Positions 45,855-55,400 are shown, counted from the stretch's first letter. The stretch: 64,000 bases of DNA from Robiginitalea aurantiaca (GCF_030380815.1 NZ_JAUDUY010000011.1:1-64000), one strand, 5' to 3'. The notes: generated by a model not told the origin, from the sequence alone. Made by a program: numbers and translations.

Positions 45855-48254
45855 ATGAAAGTTGTTTTAGCATTATTGCTAAGTTTTCTGGCTTACCATG
45901 TTTCCCATGGACAGGAATGCCGGGGTGTCCTTTATGGACGCGTTCTGGATTTTCACAACCAGACCCCCCTGGTTGGAGCTACGGTTTATATCCTTGAACT
46001 TGAGAAAGCTGTGCTCACAGATTTTGAAGGACGTTACCGAATTGACGGAGTTTGTCACGGTAATTACCAGATAGAACTCTCCCATCCGCTCTGTCGTACC
46101 TTGCTTTTTGAAGTCGAAATACAGGGAAGTACCGAACGTGATTTCCAGATGGAACACCATCTGGAGGAATTAGAAGAAGTACAGGTAGTTGGCGAATTAC
46201 TTCCGGACCTGACAAAGACAGCACAAGAACAGAGACTGGCCACCAAAACCCTGGAAAACTACAGCGGTGGTACATTGGGAGACGCCCTGAGGGAAATCAG
46301 CGGGGTTTCCACCCTCAAAACGGGTAGTAATATCGTAAAACCATCCATCAACGGCCTTACCGGAAGCAGGGTACTAATTCTAAACGATGGGGTACGTATG
46401 CAGGATATGGAATGGGGAGATGAGCATGCGCCCAATCTGGATATTAATTCCGCAGATCAGGTTTCTGTCATCAAGGGACCAGCTGCCCTAAAATATGCGG
46501 GTGACGCCATTGGGGGGCTTGTAGTGGTTGAGCGAGAACGGGTTGCTGTTGGAGATTCCCTGTTTGGGAAAACACTTATGACCCTGATGTCCAACGGACG
46601 GGGTGGAAACATAAGCACTGAAATGACCCGCACCTACAAGAGCGGATGGTACCTGAACGGGCAGGCATCTTTCAAGCGCCTCGGGGATCGGGAAGCTCCG
46701 GATTACATCCTTTCAAATACTGGCATGCAGGACGCCGGGCTTTCACTGCATGCCGGGAAACGCTCCCTGAACCAGGGATGGGATGTGGATTATTCGTACT
46801 ACCAGGCCGACATTGCCATACTCCGTGCCTCTCATATTGGAAATGTAGATGACCTGATAAAGAGCATTAATTCCGGAGTCCCGTCCGTTATTGAGCCCTT
46901 TACCTATGAACTTGGGGTACCCCGGCAGGAGGTTTCGCATCATCTGGGTAAAGCAAATTATTACCTGCGGATCAAAGGGGTTGGTAAATGGACAGCGCAA
47001 TACGATTTTCAGAATAATCGAAGGTTTGAATACGACGTACGGGTCGGGGCGGATCGCGATAAACCCGCAATTGACCTTGAGTTGACAACGCATACCGTCA
47101 TGACGGATTTCACCTGGGATGCTTCTTCCAACCTGGAATTACAAGCCGGAGTGCTCGGGAGGTATCAGAACAATTTTGCAAATCCGGAAACAGGAGTGCG
47201 CCGTTTAATTCCGGATTACGACAAATATGACTTTGGCGCCTTTCTTATAGGTGAATACCGTTTTAAGGATTATTGGCTGTTTGAAGCGGGACTCCGTTAC
47301 GACTACAATCAAATCGATGCCTTGAAGTTTTACAGGACTTCCCGTTGGGAAGAGCGGGGTTATGATGAGGATTTTCCCCAGTTTGTAGTTGAAGATCTCG
47401 GGTCACAACTTTTGACCAATCCCGTCTTCGAATACCACAATTTTTCAGCCTCTGCGGGCATGCGGTTTACACTTGATGCCGTTTCAGATATTCGGGCGAA
47501 TTACGCTCTGGGACAACGCCCCCCAAACCCCTCGGAACTTTTCAGCGATGGACTTCACCATTCCGCGGCCCGAATCGAGTTGGGAGATCTGCGTATCGCC
47601 AATGAAACATCCCATAGGATTTCGCTTGCTTATAACCGCAATGGAGATCGCTGGGGAATTACCGTGGAACCCTATTTAAATTATATTAAGGATTTCATAC
47701 TTCTGGAACCGACGGGTGTGGAATTCACGATCCGGGGTGCCTTCCCAGTATGGAGCTACAGACAAACCGATGCCCGTTTGGCAGGGTTGGATTTGTCCGG
47801 ATACTTCCAATGGAGCGAAAATTGGGAGTCCAGGCATCATTTCTCCCTGACCAAAGGAAATGATCTGGATCAGAACCAACCCCTGATCAATATCCCGGCC
47901 CCGATCACCAGAAATGCCCTGGCGTTTACCAAACCGCAATGGCATCAATTCGAAATAAGCCTGGAAAGCACTTACGTATTTCGTCAGAATGAAACCCCTC
48001 CCAATATTTTTGTATTCTCCCCTTCCGAGCAGGAGCTGGTAGAACTCGAAATAAATACCCCTCCGGACGCCTACCATCTTTTAGATCTCAGGGCCGGTAT
48101 GGAGTTTGCGCTTTCCGAAACCCTTGTATTGAATACAGGCCTCGCCATTGAGAATCTGGTAAACACAAATTACAGGGAATACCTGAACCGAAATCGTTAT
48201 TTCGCCGATGACCTCGGACGGAATGTAATTCTTCAATTAAAACTCTATTATTAA
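45855..48254 (+). CDS. TonB-dependent receptor, probable metal or metal-complex uptake
   Basis: A 799-residue outer-membrane receptor. Signal peptide (VVLALLLSFLAYHVSHGQ), a carboxypeptidase-regulatory-like domain at ~20-105 that is unusually Cys/His-rich (QECRG, GVCHGNYQ, LSHPLCR), a plug domain (LREISGVSTLKTGSNIVKPSING, GPAALKYAGDAIGGLV), then a beta-barrel ending in LQLKLYY. It is a classical receptor rather than a SusC, which lacks such a small size. The His/Cys content and its neighbours (a small CxxC/His protein and a lipoprotein) suggest zinc or copper import as in ZnuD-type receptors. Confidence 0.85.
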   Translation: MKVVLALLLSFLAYHVSHGQECRGVLYGRVLDFHNQTPLVGATVYILELEKAVLTDFEGRYRIDGVCHGNYQIELSHPLCRTLLFEVEIQGSTERDFQMEHHLEELEEVQVVGELLPDLTKTAQEQRLATKTLENYSGGTLGDALREISGVSTLKTGSNIVKPSINGLTGSRVLILNDGVRMQDMEWGDEHAPNLDINSADQVSVIKGPAALKYAGDAIGGLVVVERERVAVGDSLFGKTLMTLMSNGRGGNISTEMTRTYKSGWYLNGQASFKRLGDREAPDYILSNTGMQDAGLSLHAGKRSLNQGWDVDYSYYQADIAILRASHIGNVDDLIKSINSGVPSVIEPFTYELGVPRQEVSHHLGKANYYLRIKGVGKWTAQYDFQNNRRFEYDVRVGADRDKPAIDLELTTHTVMTDFTWDASSNLELQAGVLGRYQNNFANPETGVRRLIPDYDKYDFGAFLIGEYRFKDYWLFEAGLRYDYNQIDALKFYRTSRWEERGYDEDFPQFVVEDLGSQLLTNPVFEYHNFSASAGMRFTLDAVSDIRANYALGQRPPNPSELFSDGLHHSAARIELGDLRIANETSHRISLAYNRNGDRWGITVEPYLNYIKDFILLEPTGVEFTIRGAFPVWSYRQTDARLAGLDLSGYFQWSENWESRHHFSLTKGNDLDQNQPLINIPAPITRNALAFTKPQWHQFEISLESTYVFRQNETPPNIFVFSPSEQELVELEINTPPDAYHLLDLRAGMEFALSETLVLNTGLAIENLVNTNYREYLNRNRYFADDLGRNVILQLKLYY

Positions 48255-48277
48255 TCACTCTTAAAATCCATTTGTCT

Positions 48278-48832
48278 ATGAAAACTATTAAATTATTATC
48301 GCTCTTTACCGCTGCTATTTTAGCTTTGAACTCTTGTTCCAGTGATGACGATCCGGAGCCGGTAAACGAGGAAGAAGTCATAACTACCATGACCATAACA
48401 CTTGTTCCACAGTCTGGTGGCGCGCCCATTCAGTTGGAGTCCAGGGATCTTGATGGAGATGGTCCGAATCCTCCGGAAATCACAGTTTCAGGGAATTTTA
48501 GCGCCCGTACGCTTTATACAGGAAGTATTGTATTGCTCAATGAAACCGAAACACCCGCGGAAAATATCACAACCGAAGTAGAAGAAGAAGCAGAGGAACA
48601 TCAATTTTTCTACACGCTTAGTCCGAGCCTTTCAGGAAGCACAGAATATATCAATGTCGATGGAGACGGGAATCCTCTTGGAACAGAGTTTGCTTTTTCC
48701 GCAGGGGATGAAAGTACGGGAACCATGACCTTTACACTTCGACATGATCTTAAAAAACCCAATGACGGAACACTTTCGGATGCCGGAGGGGAGACGGACA
48801 TTGCCCAAACCTTTGATGTCGTTATTGAATAG
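48278..48832 (+). CDS. Small lipoprotein downstream of the TonB receptor
   Basis: The ATG at 48278 gives 184 residues (a TTG two codons upstream is less likely). The lipobox LNSC (Cys20) is followed by a Ser/Asp/Glu-rich linker, NEEEVITTMTITLVPQSGG and a beta-rich region ending in DVVIE. Similar flavobacterial proteins are called type 1 periplasmic-binding-fold proteins and sit next to TonB receptors, but the fold is not evident here. An acidic stretch (EVEEEAEEHQF) near the middle could bind metal. It ends the three-gene unit, before a terminator. Confidence 0.75.
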   Translation: MKTIKLLSLFTAAILALNSCSSDDDPEPVNEEEVITTMTITLVPQSGGAPIQLESRDLDGDGPNPPEITVSGNFSARTLYTGSIVLLNETETPAENITTEVEEEAEEHQFFYTLSPSLSGSTEYINVDGDGNPLGTEFAFSAGDESTGTMTFTLRHDLKKPNDGTLSDAGGETDIAQTFDVVIE

Positions 48833-48871
48833 CTCGTATTAAGCAATTGAGTGGTTCACAACAGCAGTTTA

Positions 48872-48904
48872 AAAAGCCCGTCAGCAATGGCGGGCTTTTA
48901 TTTT
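48872..48904. terminator. Bidirectional Rho-independent terminator
   Basis: AAAAGCCCG (48872-48880) and CGGGCTTTT (48891-48899) form a perfect 9-pair stem around a 10-base loop. T-rich tracts follow on both strands, so it can stop the metal-receptor operon (plus) and transcription coming from the porin region (minus). Confidence 0.88.
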
Positions 48905-49033
48905 GATACGAGGCATTAAAGGAAAGCTGGCTTATGATTGTACTTTGGAAATAAAGACAGTTGTTGTCAGGACCCATTTGGGAATAGGTTCAGGGATCGC
49001 CGGGTTAGGGAAACTGTTGGGATGGTTTTTTGG

Positions 49034-49321
49034 CTATTCTACGGTAAAACGAAACACCTCTGAAATCGATTCATTCCCGGCCTGGTCCCGGGTTATTATT
49101 TGCCAGAAATAGTTCCCTGTGTCAACAGGGATTGGATCTGTCTGTGTGTCGGTCAATTCTGAGCGGAACAGTGGAGGAGGATTCTCCCGGCCAAAATAAA
49201 CATCGTACCCCAAGATATCATCATCCAGGTCATTGGCCTCCCAGACGAGGGTTACCTCATCCTGTCCGGCCGGAAAGTTCTGACCATTTCCAGGGGCGAT
49301 AACCAATTCGGGTGCACAACC
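49034..49321 (-). pseudogene. 5'-truncated remnant of a fibronectin type III-like lipoprotein
   Basis: Immediately after the porin stop codon (49324-49322), the same frame continues with GCAPELVIAPGNG and ~90 residues of a fibronectin III-like domain (VTLVWEANDLDDDILGYDVY, YFWQIITRDQAGNESIS) up to a stop at 49034. A Cys followed by APEL looks like the mature N-terminus of a small lipoprotein, but the signal peptide is missing because that stretch is porin coding sequence. A TTG at 49306 could still start a 90-residue product, yet it would lack any export signal. I therefore read it as a decayed gene whose 5' end was deleted next to the porin gene. Confidence 0.55.
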
Positions 49322-50536
49322 CTAAAACGAAATATCCCATTGAACCCTGAAACGGGTCGTATTTTGCAGATCACCGGCCGATGTTTCAAAGTCAAAAACA
49401 GAGATCTCGGCAGTGAGTTTATTGCGATGTCCCCCTTTAAAAAACCAGTTGAGCCCAAGTGTTAATTCTTCCTCCCGATCCTCCTTTTGGTCTGTATTCG
49501 GAATGTATTGCGCATACCGAACCGCTAATTCTAATGGTTTTGGGATGACTTCCCAGAGGTTGTAAAAAAAGTAACCTGCCTGGTAATAGCTCCCTGTAAG
49601 CCGGGTGGTGCCGCCATTTATCTTATCGATGATTTCCTTGGTGTGAAATTCATTTTGCCAGGAGAAGCCCCGCCACATAAAAGCGGTTTCCAAAAGTCCC
49701 TGATTCACCCGGTACTGTCCGGGCAACCCTTCATCAAAACCTGATAGCTGTCCCCCGCCTGCCTGTGAAAACCGGGTAAAAGGACTCCGGTTTGTAAGGG
49801 CACCCAAGGCAATTAGGGCCGTAGGTTCTTTATGAAAAAAGAGGTCTGAGCCGGTCATTTCCAGTTCGCGTCCTAAAAAATTCCATTGCAGCCTTCCCAC
49901 ATACATAAAGTTGGAATCGTCGTTTTCAACAACACCGCGTCCCGTTCCTGTCAGCACGGATGCGTGATAGGTGAAATCTGCCAGGCTGCCTGGAAACACA
50001 CGTCCGTAAAAGGAAATACCCATTTGCCTGTCTACGGTGAATGGCCTGTTAATTATAGAGCGATCCGCAAGTTGTTGTTTTCCGGAGGAAATTACGCGTT
50101 CTCGATTGTAGTACGTTTTCCACTGTCCTACCTTGATTTTGAATTCGGGAAGCCTTTCGAACATGATCCTGAAATCCAGTAAGTTTCCCTGGGAAAGTTC
50201 ATACTCCCAGTAGTATTTCAGGTAGGGCTTAAACGCATGCCCACCTACCTTTAAGCGCGCCCTGTTTATCTTAAAAACCGGCTGATCACTATCCAGGTCG
50301 TCAAAGGTTAAGGGATTCTGATCACCGGGGGTTGCGAACCGAAATTGCAGGCGTGATTCAATATGTAACTGGAACCGATCATCTGATGTTGAAAACTGAA
50401 AACCCTTGTCGGTGTATTCCAGCTCAATTTTAGATTTGCCTATGGAATCGTTCTGTGCCCGGGCACTAAAGAGCAGGAAGGTCATTCCTATGGCAAAACA
50501 GGTGCGAATTGCGATGGATTTATAAAGGCAGGGCAT
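49322..50536 (-). CDS. OprO/OprP-type porin
   Basis: A 404-residue outer-membrane protein. A signal peptide (CFAIGMTFLLFSARAQ) is followed by a 16-strand-type barrel with the phosphate-selective porin family signatures RLQFRFA, KINRARLKVGGHAFKP, KIKVGQWKTYYNRERV and the C-terminal NTTRFRVQWDISF, which ends in Phe as barrel proteins do. The family carries phosphate, pyrophosphate or other anions. Upstream lies the GH17 gene of the polysaccharide locus in the same direction, 73 bases before; whether they share a transcript is unclear. Confidence 0.85.
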   Translation of the reverse strand: MPCLYKSIAIRTCFAIGMTFLLFSARAQNDSIGKSKIELEYTDKGFQFSTSDDRFQLHIESRLQFRFATPGDQNPLTFDDLDSDQPVFKINRARLKVGGHAFKPYLKYYWEYELSQGNLLDFRIMFERLPEFKIKVGQWKTYYNRERVISSGKQQLADRSIINRPFTVDRQMGISFYGRVFPGSLADFTYHASVLTGTGRGVVENDDSNFMYVGRLQWNFLGRELEMTGSDLFFHKEPTALIALGALTNRSPFTRFSQAGGGQLSGFDEGLPGQYRVNQGLLETAFMWRGFSWQNEFHTKEIIDKINGGTTRLTGSYYQAGYFFYNLWEVIPKPLELAVRYAQYIPNTDQKEDREEELTLGLNWFFKGGHRNKLTAEISVFDFETSAGDLQNTTRFRVQWDISF

Positions 50537-50609
50537 AGGGATTCAAGGGCTTAAAATCCCAAAATAACCAAAATTCTTTGCTTAGTCCTTTGATTTAGTT
50601 TCGAACTGC

Positions 50610-51494
50610 TCAGAATTTTAGACTTTCCTCTTTATCCCAAAGTCCCCAATAGGCACCAACGTCACCTTCTGCGCCCACTTTCCAGGATTCGTCAAAAGAT
50701 GAAAAGTAAAAGACCTCAATCCCATCTTCTTCTGCCCATTTCTGGGTATTGATAAAGTATTTAAGGAAATTCTCGAACGAAGGATGTGCACCCCCCGTAC
50801 TGCTCCCGGTACTGGGCCATCCTGTTTCAGAAATAATCACTTTTTTTCCGTTCCCAGCCTTTAAAGCCCTGTGAAACATGTCCTTCATGTACAAAATGGA
50901 ATACTCCAGACTACATCCCTCCCAGAAGGGGTAGCAGTTGGCCAGAATGACATCACAGGCCTCTGAGATTCTGGGATGGTCGGCAAACTCATAGTACGCA
51001 TCTACATATCCGACCGGGATGTCCGGAACTGCCTGTTTTACCTGATTTATAAAGCCGAGGAGTTCGTCTTCTTTCAGGTCTCCCCTAAGCAGTACTTCGT
51101 TCCCGACAGCTGCAATATCTACGTATCCTTCTCTGGCAAGGGCTATAAGGTTCGCGACTTCTTCCCGGTTGATCTCCGGGTCATCCCCCAACCAGGCGCC
51201 TACCATCGTTTTGATTCCAAATTCTTTGGCGATCCGTGGAATTTCCTCGTTCCCCTCAGTACATGAAAATGATCTGATCCACTTTGTATACGGCCGTATA
51301 ATCTCCATCCGCCTCCGAATCTGGTCTTCAGAGATGTGATCTCCAGGTTTTTGACCTTCCTCATAGGGACTGAAACAGAGGCCGTGCATGCCCATCGCCA
51401 GGACCTCCCTCGCCATTTCTTTTAAGGACTCCCCGGTTATTCCCGTTAAATCCGTGGCAGCCAGGGCAAGGCGTTTATCTCTTCTGTATGACAT
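50610..51494 (-). CDS. Cytoplasmic GH17 beta-1,3-glucan-active hydrolase
   Basis: A 294-residue GH17 TIM barrel without a signal peptide. The acid/base Glu133 lies in AVGNEV and the nucleophile Glu223 in ISETGWPSTG, with NCYPFWEG and YFSSFDESWK, all typical of GH17. It closely resembles the C-terminal domain of the MFS fusion encoded just upstream (gap of 3 bases), so the two arose by tandem duplication. Lacking an export signal, it should cut imported beta-1,3-gluco-oligosaccharides in the cytoplasm; transglycosylation cannot be excluded. It is the last gene of the beta-glucan operon. Confidence 0.87.
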   Translation of the reverse strand: MSYRRDKRLALAATDLTGITGESLKEMAREVLAMGMHGLCFSPYEEGQKPGDHISEDQIRRRMEIIRPYTKWIRSFSCTEGNEEIPRIAKEFGIKTMVGAWLGDDPEINREEVANLIALAREGYVDIAAVGNEVLLRGDLKEDELLGFINQVKQAVPDIPVGYVDAYYEFADHPRISEACDVILANCYPFWEGCSLEYSILYMKDMFHRALKAGNGKKVIISETGWPSTGSSTGGAHPSFENFLKYFINTQKWAEEDGIEVFYFSSFDESWKVGAEGDVGAYWGLWDKEESLKF

Positions 51495-51497
51495 GAT

Positions 51498-53861
51498 CTA
51501 TTCGTATTTTAATTGTTCATTTTGGTCCCAAATACCCCAACCAGCGCCAACATCGCCTTCGTGATGGACCTTCCAGGATTCGTCGAAGGAAGAGAAGTAA
51601 AAGAGTTCCACCCCGCTTTCCCGGTGCCATTTACTGACGTTAATAAAATATTTCATGGCGTTTATGGAGGAGGGTTCAGCGGCTTCCGTATTGCTTCCTT
51701 TGTTAGGCCAGCCCGTTTCCGTTAAGATTACGCGTTTGCCTTTGGCAACCTCTAAAGTCAGTCTGTGCATCTGCCTTAGGTACCCGGCCGCATCTTTGAT
51801 ATCAGAACCTTCCCAGAAAGGATAACAATTGGTCAGAATAACATCACAAGCCGCTATGAGTTCTGGGCGTTCAATCAATTGATAATAGGCATCGACGTAG
51901 CCTACCGGAATGGCCGGCAGGGCTTTTTTAACCCGGCTCAGGTATTCGAGTATTTCAGCCTCGGACAGCTCATTTCGGAGTAAAACTTCATTCCCAACGG
52001 CAGCAATGTCGACCAACCCGGCATTCCCCAGGGCAATAAGGTTCTGGATTTCTTTCTCATTCCGAGCTTTGTCCCTGCCAATCCAGGCACCCACAATTGT
52101 CTTTAACCCTTTTTCTTTTGCGACTTTGGGGATAAACTCATTTCCATCTGTACAGGAAAAAGAACGCACCCATTTGGTGTAGGGTTCGATAACTTGCATT
52201 CGATTTCGAATCTGCCCCTCGTCTAGCTGGTCTCCTATGTCCTGGCCCTGAGAGTAAGGACTAAAACACAACCCATGTACTCCTTGTTGCAGTGCATCGG
52301 AGAATAGCCCTTTTATTTCAGAATCACTTCTGGAGGTGAAATTCACATCAGGGGCTAAATCCAGTTTGAGTTCCCCGGAGACCAGGGACTTCAATTTATC
52401 AGACGGATAAGAAGCGGATGGGGCAGACGGTGAAATTGGATCTTCTTTCTGTCGTTTGTCGAGTGCCTCCCTTATTTCATTCGCCCGCTCTTCAGTTACA
52501 TCGTAGTCCCACATAACGAACATGGCAATGAGGGTCCCTAAGATTGGAACGCCCGAATAAAAGGCCCTCAAACCCGTAATGGCCTGTTCAGTCTGAACGG
52601 TTGCATCTGATTCAAAACCAACAACGGATAAAATAGCCCCGCTCAATAACCCTGCAATGGCGAACCCGAATTTCACCATCCACCAGTAAATAGCCCCGAA
52701 GATGCCTTCCCTTCGTTTTCCGCTGGTCAGCTCGTCAAGGTCGATTACATCCGCGGTCATTGACATCATCAGGACAAACAAACTGCCAATGCCAAATGAA
52801 AAGAATGGAAGGGCAAAAATAAACATGTACGGTTTTCCGGGGATAAAGAGGAACCACAGCATGATATATCCAATAACAGAGATCCCCTGTGACGTCACAA
52901 AGGCCCTCTTTTTCCCCATGACCTTCGACATTTTTGTGACTACGGGAATTACTAAAAATGTGGTTATCAAAGCCCCAAGGCTGCCGAAAAGGGTTGGCCA
53001 GATACCCGCCGCTCCGGCATCTCCGTTAAAGAGGTAGTAGACCACGATAAAAAAGGAGAATGCAGCGATGGTATTAAAGGCATTAAAGATGAAAAATGTG
53101 GCAATGCATAATTTTCGGAACGGTTTGCATTTGAAGGCCTCAACAAACCCCTGAAGTATTTCTTTAAGGCTGCCCCCAATATTACTGACTGTCAGGGGAG
53201 AATAATCCTCATTGACCGTGGACTTGCTTTTGAGGAAAATAGCCGGAACCATCGCAAAAACCATACAAATTACCCCCACCCAGATTGCCAGGGTTCGGGT
53301 GGCGACATCTGCAGATTCAAACCAGCCCTGATCGTACATGACCACCCAGAACCAGGGTGCGATAACCCATGCCCATTGCCCGATCCATTGAGCCACCGCC
53401 ATGATACTCGTGCGCTCATGGAAATCGTTGCTCATCTCATAACCCATGGCCACGTAGGGCACACTAAAAATGGTAAGGCCCAAATAGAAGACAAAGGACC
53501 AGAGCAGGAAATAGGTGAAATTGTAGTCCACCCCGTTCTCCCGGTACAATTGCCACATTATTACGAAGGATACCCCCATAATTATGGCGCCCAATAATAC
53601 GTATTGCCGTCGCCTGCCCCAGCGTGATTTTGTATTGTCGGATATGAAACCCATGATCGGGTCGGTAATGGAATCGAAAACCCTTGGGAGAAAAAACAAA
53701 ACGCCCCACATCCACCCGGGAAAACCGAGATCCTGAACCAGGACTACCATAAAAATCGCCAATGCTGCCGGAAACATCTGATTCGCGAGCATTCCAATTC
53801 CAAAAGCAACCTTATCGCTAAATGGTACTTTGGCCGAAGTCGTACTATTTGAGTTACTCAT
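51498..53861 (-). CDS. Sugar:cation symporter (MFS/GPH type) fused to a GH17 hydrolase domain
   Basis: A 787-residue fusion. Residues ~1-465 are a 12-helix transporter of the glycoside-pentoside-hexuronide (MelB-like) type, with ITDPIMGFISDNTKSRWGRR in the first cytoplasmic loop. A ~45-residue linker rich in Ser/Pro/Lys follows, and residues ~510-787 are a complete GH17 domain: DIAAVGNEVLLR holds the acid/base Glu and TETGWPNKG the nucleophile. In GPH transporters both termini face the cytoplasm, so the GH17 domain would meet oligosaccharides as they emerge. The gene overlaps the GH30 gene by 4 bases and is followed by a homologous GH17 gene after 3. The frame is intact and the start ATG (53861) normal. 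Confidence 0.9.
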   Translation of the reverse strand: MSNSNSTTSAKVPFSDKVAFGIGMLANQMFPAALAIFMVVLVQDLGFPGWMWGVLFFLPRVFDSITDPIMGFISDNTKSRWGRRRQYVLLGAIIMGVSFVIMWQLYRENGVDYNFTYFLLWSFVFYLGLTIFSVPYVAMGYEMSNDFHERTSIMAVAQWIGQWAWVIAPWFWVVMYDQGWFESADVATRTLAIWVGVICMVFAMVPAIFLKSKSTVNEDYSPLTVSNIGGSLKEILQGFVEAFKCKPFRKLCIATFFIFNAFNTIAAFSFFIVVYYLFNGDAGAAGIWPTLFGSLGALITTFLVIPVVTKMSKVMGKKRAFVTSQGISVIGYIMLWFLFIPGKPYMFIFALPFFSFGIGSLFVLMMSMTADVIDLDELTSGKRREGIFGAIYWWMVKFGFAIAGLLSGAILSVVGFESDATVQTEQAITGLRAFYSGVPILGTLIAMFVMWDYDVTEERANEIREALDKRQKEDPISPSAPSASYPSDKLKSLVSGELKLDLAPDVNFTSRSDSEIKGLFSDALQQGVHGLCFSPYSQGQDIGDQLDEGQIRNRMQVIEPYTKWVRSFSCTDGNEFIPKVAKEKGLKTIVGAWIGRDKARNEKEIQNLIALGNAGLVDIAAVGNEVLLRNELSEAEILEYLSRVKKALPAIPVGYVDAYYQLIERPELIAACDVILTNCYPFWEGSDIKDAAGYLRQMHRLTLEVAKGKRVILTETGWPNKGSNTEAAEPSSINAMKYFINVSKWHRESGVELFYFSSFDESWKVHHEGDVGAGWGIWDQNEQLKYE

Positions 53862-55366
53862 ATTTTCTGGCTTGATTGGTTATGTGATGGGATGACCACA
53901 GTTTGAATGGCCTGTGGACTTATAGTTATGTGGGTGGAACGTTCCCCGAGGGTCAATTTAAAATTCTTCGCCGAAGCCTCCTGATTGAGGACTACCACGA
54001 CCACAGACCCATCCGGGTTCTCGGCCGCAGTGACCATTAGGGAATCGTCCGGGTTCTGGAAACCTATTCGCACAGCGCCCGGCCTGATATATCGGCTAAA
54101 ATGGGCGAGGGTATGATACAGAGGCGTATAATAGACCTCATCCTGATCGGGGTCTACAATAACAGGGGCCACACACCAGTTTTCGAACCAGTTTGGACCT
54201 CCCTGCCGGTCCAGGACCATATTCCAATCGATCCATCCATCCACCCAGTTATTCATGCAGCCAATGATATCACGGGCGTACCTGTATACCGGGACATACT
54301 TTGGATGCAGGTGTTTGTCCTTTTCAGGGGCCCAATCCCAACCCCAGTCGGTCGCTTCCTTAGACCAATACCAGTCATCATCCTGCCACTTCGGGATTTC
54401 CGCATCCACACAGGCCTCCGATTGAATCAGGTATTTGTCGGGAGCTTTCTCATGAGCGAATTGCAGATTATCCGGAAACCAGTCGAAAGTACTGCCATAC
54501 CAGTGCACAGCCGTACCATCAAAGTACTTGGCGGCCTCCTTATCTGTATACATGGCATTGACCCAATCCTTTAATTCTTCCCCCCTATTCTGATCGTAGC
54601 CAAGAATTTTGGCCGAGTGCCCGTCTGCCCTGAGTTTTGGTCCGAGATGGTCCTTTACAAAAGCCGTCATTTCTTCCGGGGTAAAATGCATGCTCTCCCA
54701 GTTGTTGTCATTGCCAAGGGGTTCATTCTCGACGGTAAAACCCCAGATCGGTATTCCCTCCTTCGCATACGCATCCAGGTACCTGGAAAAAAACAATGCC
54801 CAGGTATCGTAATACTCCGGCAGGAGTTTTCCCCCGCGCCAGTCTTTATTGTCCTTCATCCAGGGTGGGGCGGTCCAGGGAGAAGCTATGATCTTAAACC
54901 CATCCTCCGATATTGCCATAGCTTCCCTGATCATCGGAATCAGATCTTCCCGATCTTCATCAATGGAGAAGTGCTCCAGTTGCAGATCTCCGGCAACAGG
55001 GGCATATGAGTAATTACCCAGGGAAAAATCACAGGAATTCATGTGCGTTCGCGTAAGGGAATACCGTGCCCCGTCAGATCCAAAATAGGCCTGCAATATT
55101 GCTTTTCGATTTTCCGGGCCCAATCGGTTCAGCAGGGAGGCCGATGCTTCTGTAAAAGAACCTCCAAAGCCCGTAATGGTTTGAAATCGCTGTTCAGGAT
55201 TTAGAATTAGTACTCCGGCACCTTCATCTTCTGCGAATTCGGTAACCTCGGTTAACTTGTTTCCTGAGGCGGCCGTTTCAAATACTTCAACCGCTAATTT
55301 ATCCTCTGTGTTGCACGAGCTGAGCATCAAACCAATCGTAAAAAAAGCAAGCGTTTTGTATAACAT
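53858..55366 (-). CDS. GH30 beta-glucanase lipoprotein (probable beta-1,6-glucan debranching)
   Basis: A 502-residue protein with a lipoprotein signal (TIGLMLSSC, Cys18). GH30 signatures are GFGGSFTEASA, SLTRTHMNSCDFS, the acid/base Glu in WGFTVENEPLG near 213, and the nucleophile Glu in IQSEACVD near 316; the C-terminal beta-sandwich ends in VVIPSH. In laminarin loci GH30 enzymes remove beta-1,6-linked glucose side chains, and the neighbours (GH16, three GH17, GH3) support that. Periplasmic, anchored in the outer or inner membrane. Transcriptional overlap with the transporter fusion suggests tight coupling. Confidence 0.9.
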   Translation of the reverse strand: MLYKTLAFFTIGLMLSSCNTEDKLAVEVFETAASGNKLTEVTEFAEDEGAGVLILNPEQRFQTITGFGGSFTEASASLLNRLGPENRKAILQAYFGSDGARYSLTRTHMNSCDFSLGNYSYAPVAGDLQLEHFSIDEDREDLIPMIREAMAISEDGFKIIASPWTAPPWMKDNKDWRGGKLLPEYYDTWALFFSRYLDAYAKEGIPIWGFTVENEPLGNDNNWESMHFTPEEMTAFVKDHLGPKLRADGHSAKILGYDQNRGEELKDWVNAMYTDKEAAKYFDGTAVHWYGSTFDWFPDNLQFAHEKAPDKYLIQSEACVDAEIPKWQDDDWYWSKEATDWGWDWAPEKDKHLHPKYVPVYRYARDIIGCMNNWVDGWIDWNMVLDRQGGPNWFENWCVAPVIVDPDQDEVYYTPLYHTLAHFSRYIRPGAVRIGFQNPDDSLMVTAAENPDGSVVVVVLNQEASAKNFKLTLGERSTHITISPQAIQTVVIPSHNQSSQKI

Positions 55367-55400
55367 TTTATCTGGATTCTAAGGTTGTTGTGCAAGGTGT

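Noticed and set aside
50538-50560. GGGATT/AATCCC hairpin as terminator of the beta-glucan operon
   Set aside because: Long loop, no T-run, and it touches the porin start codon.
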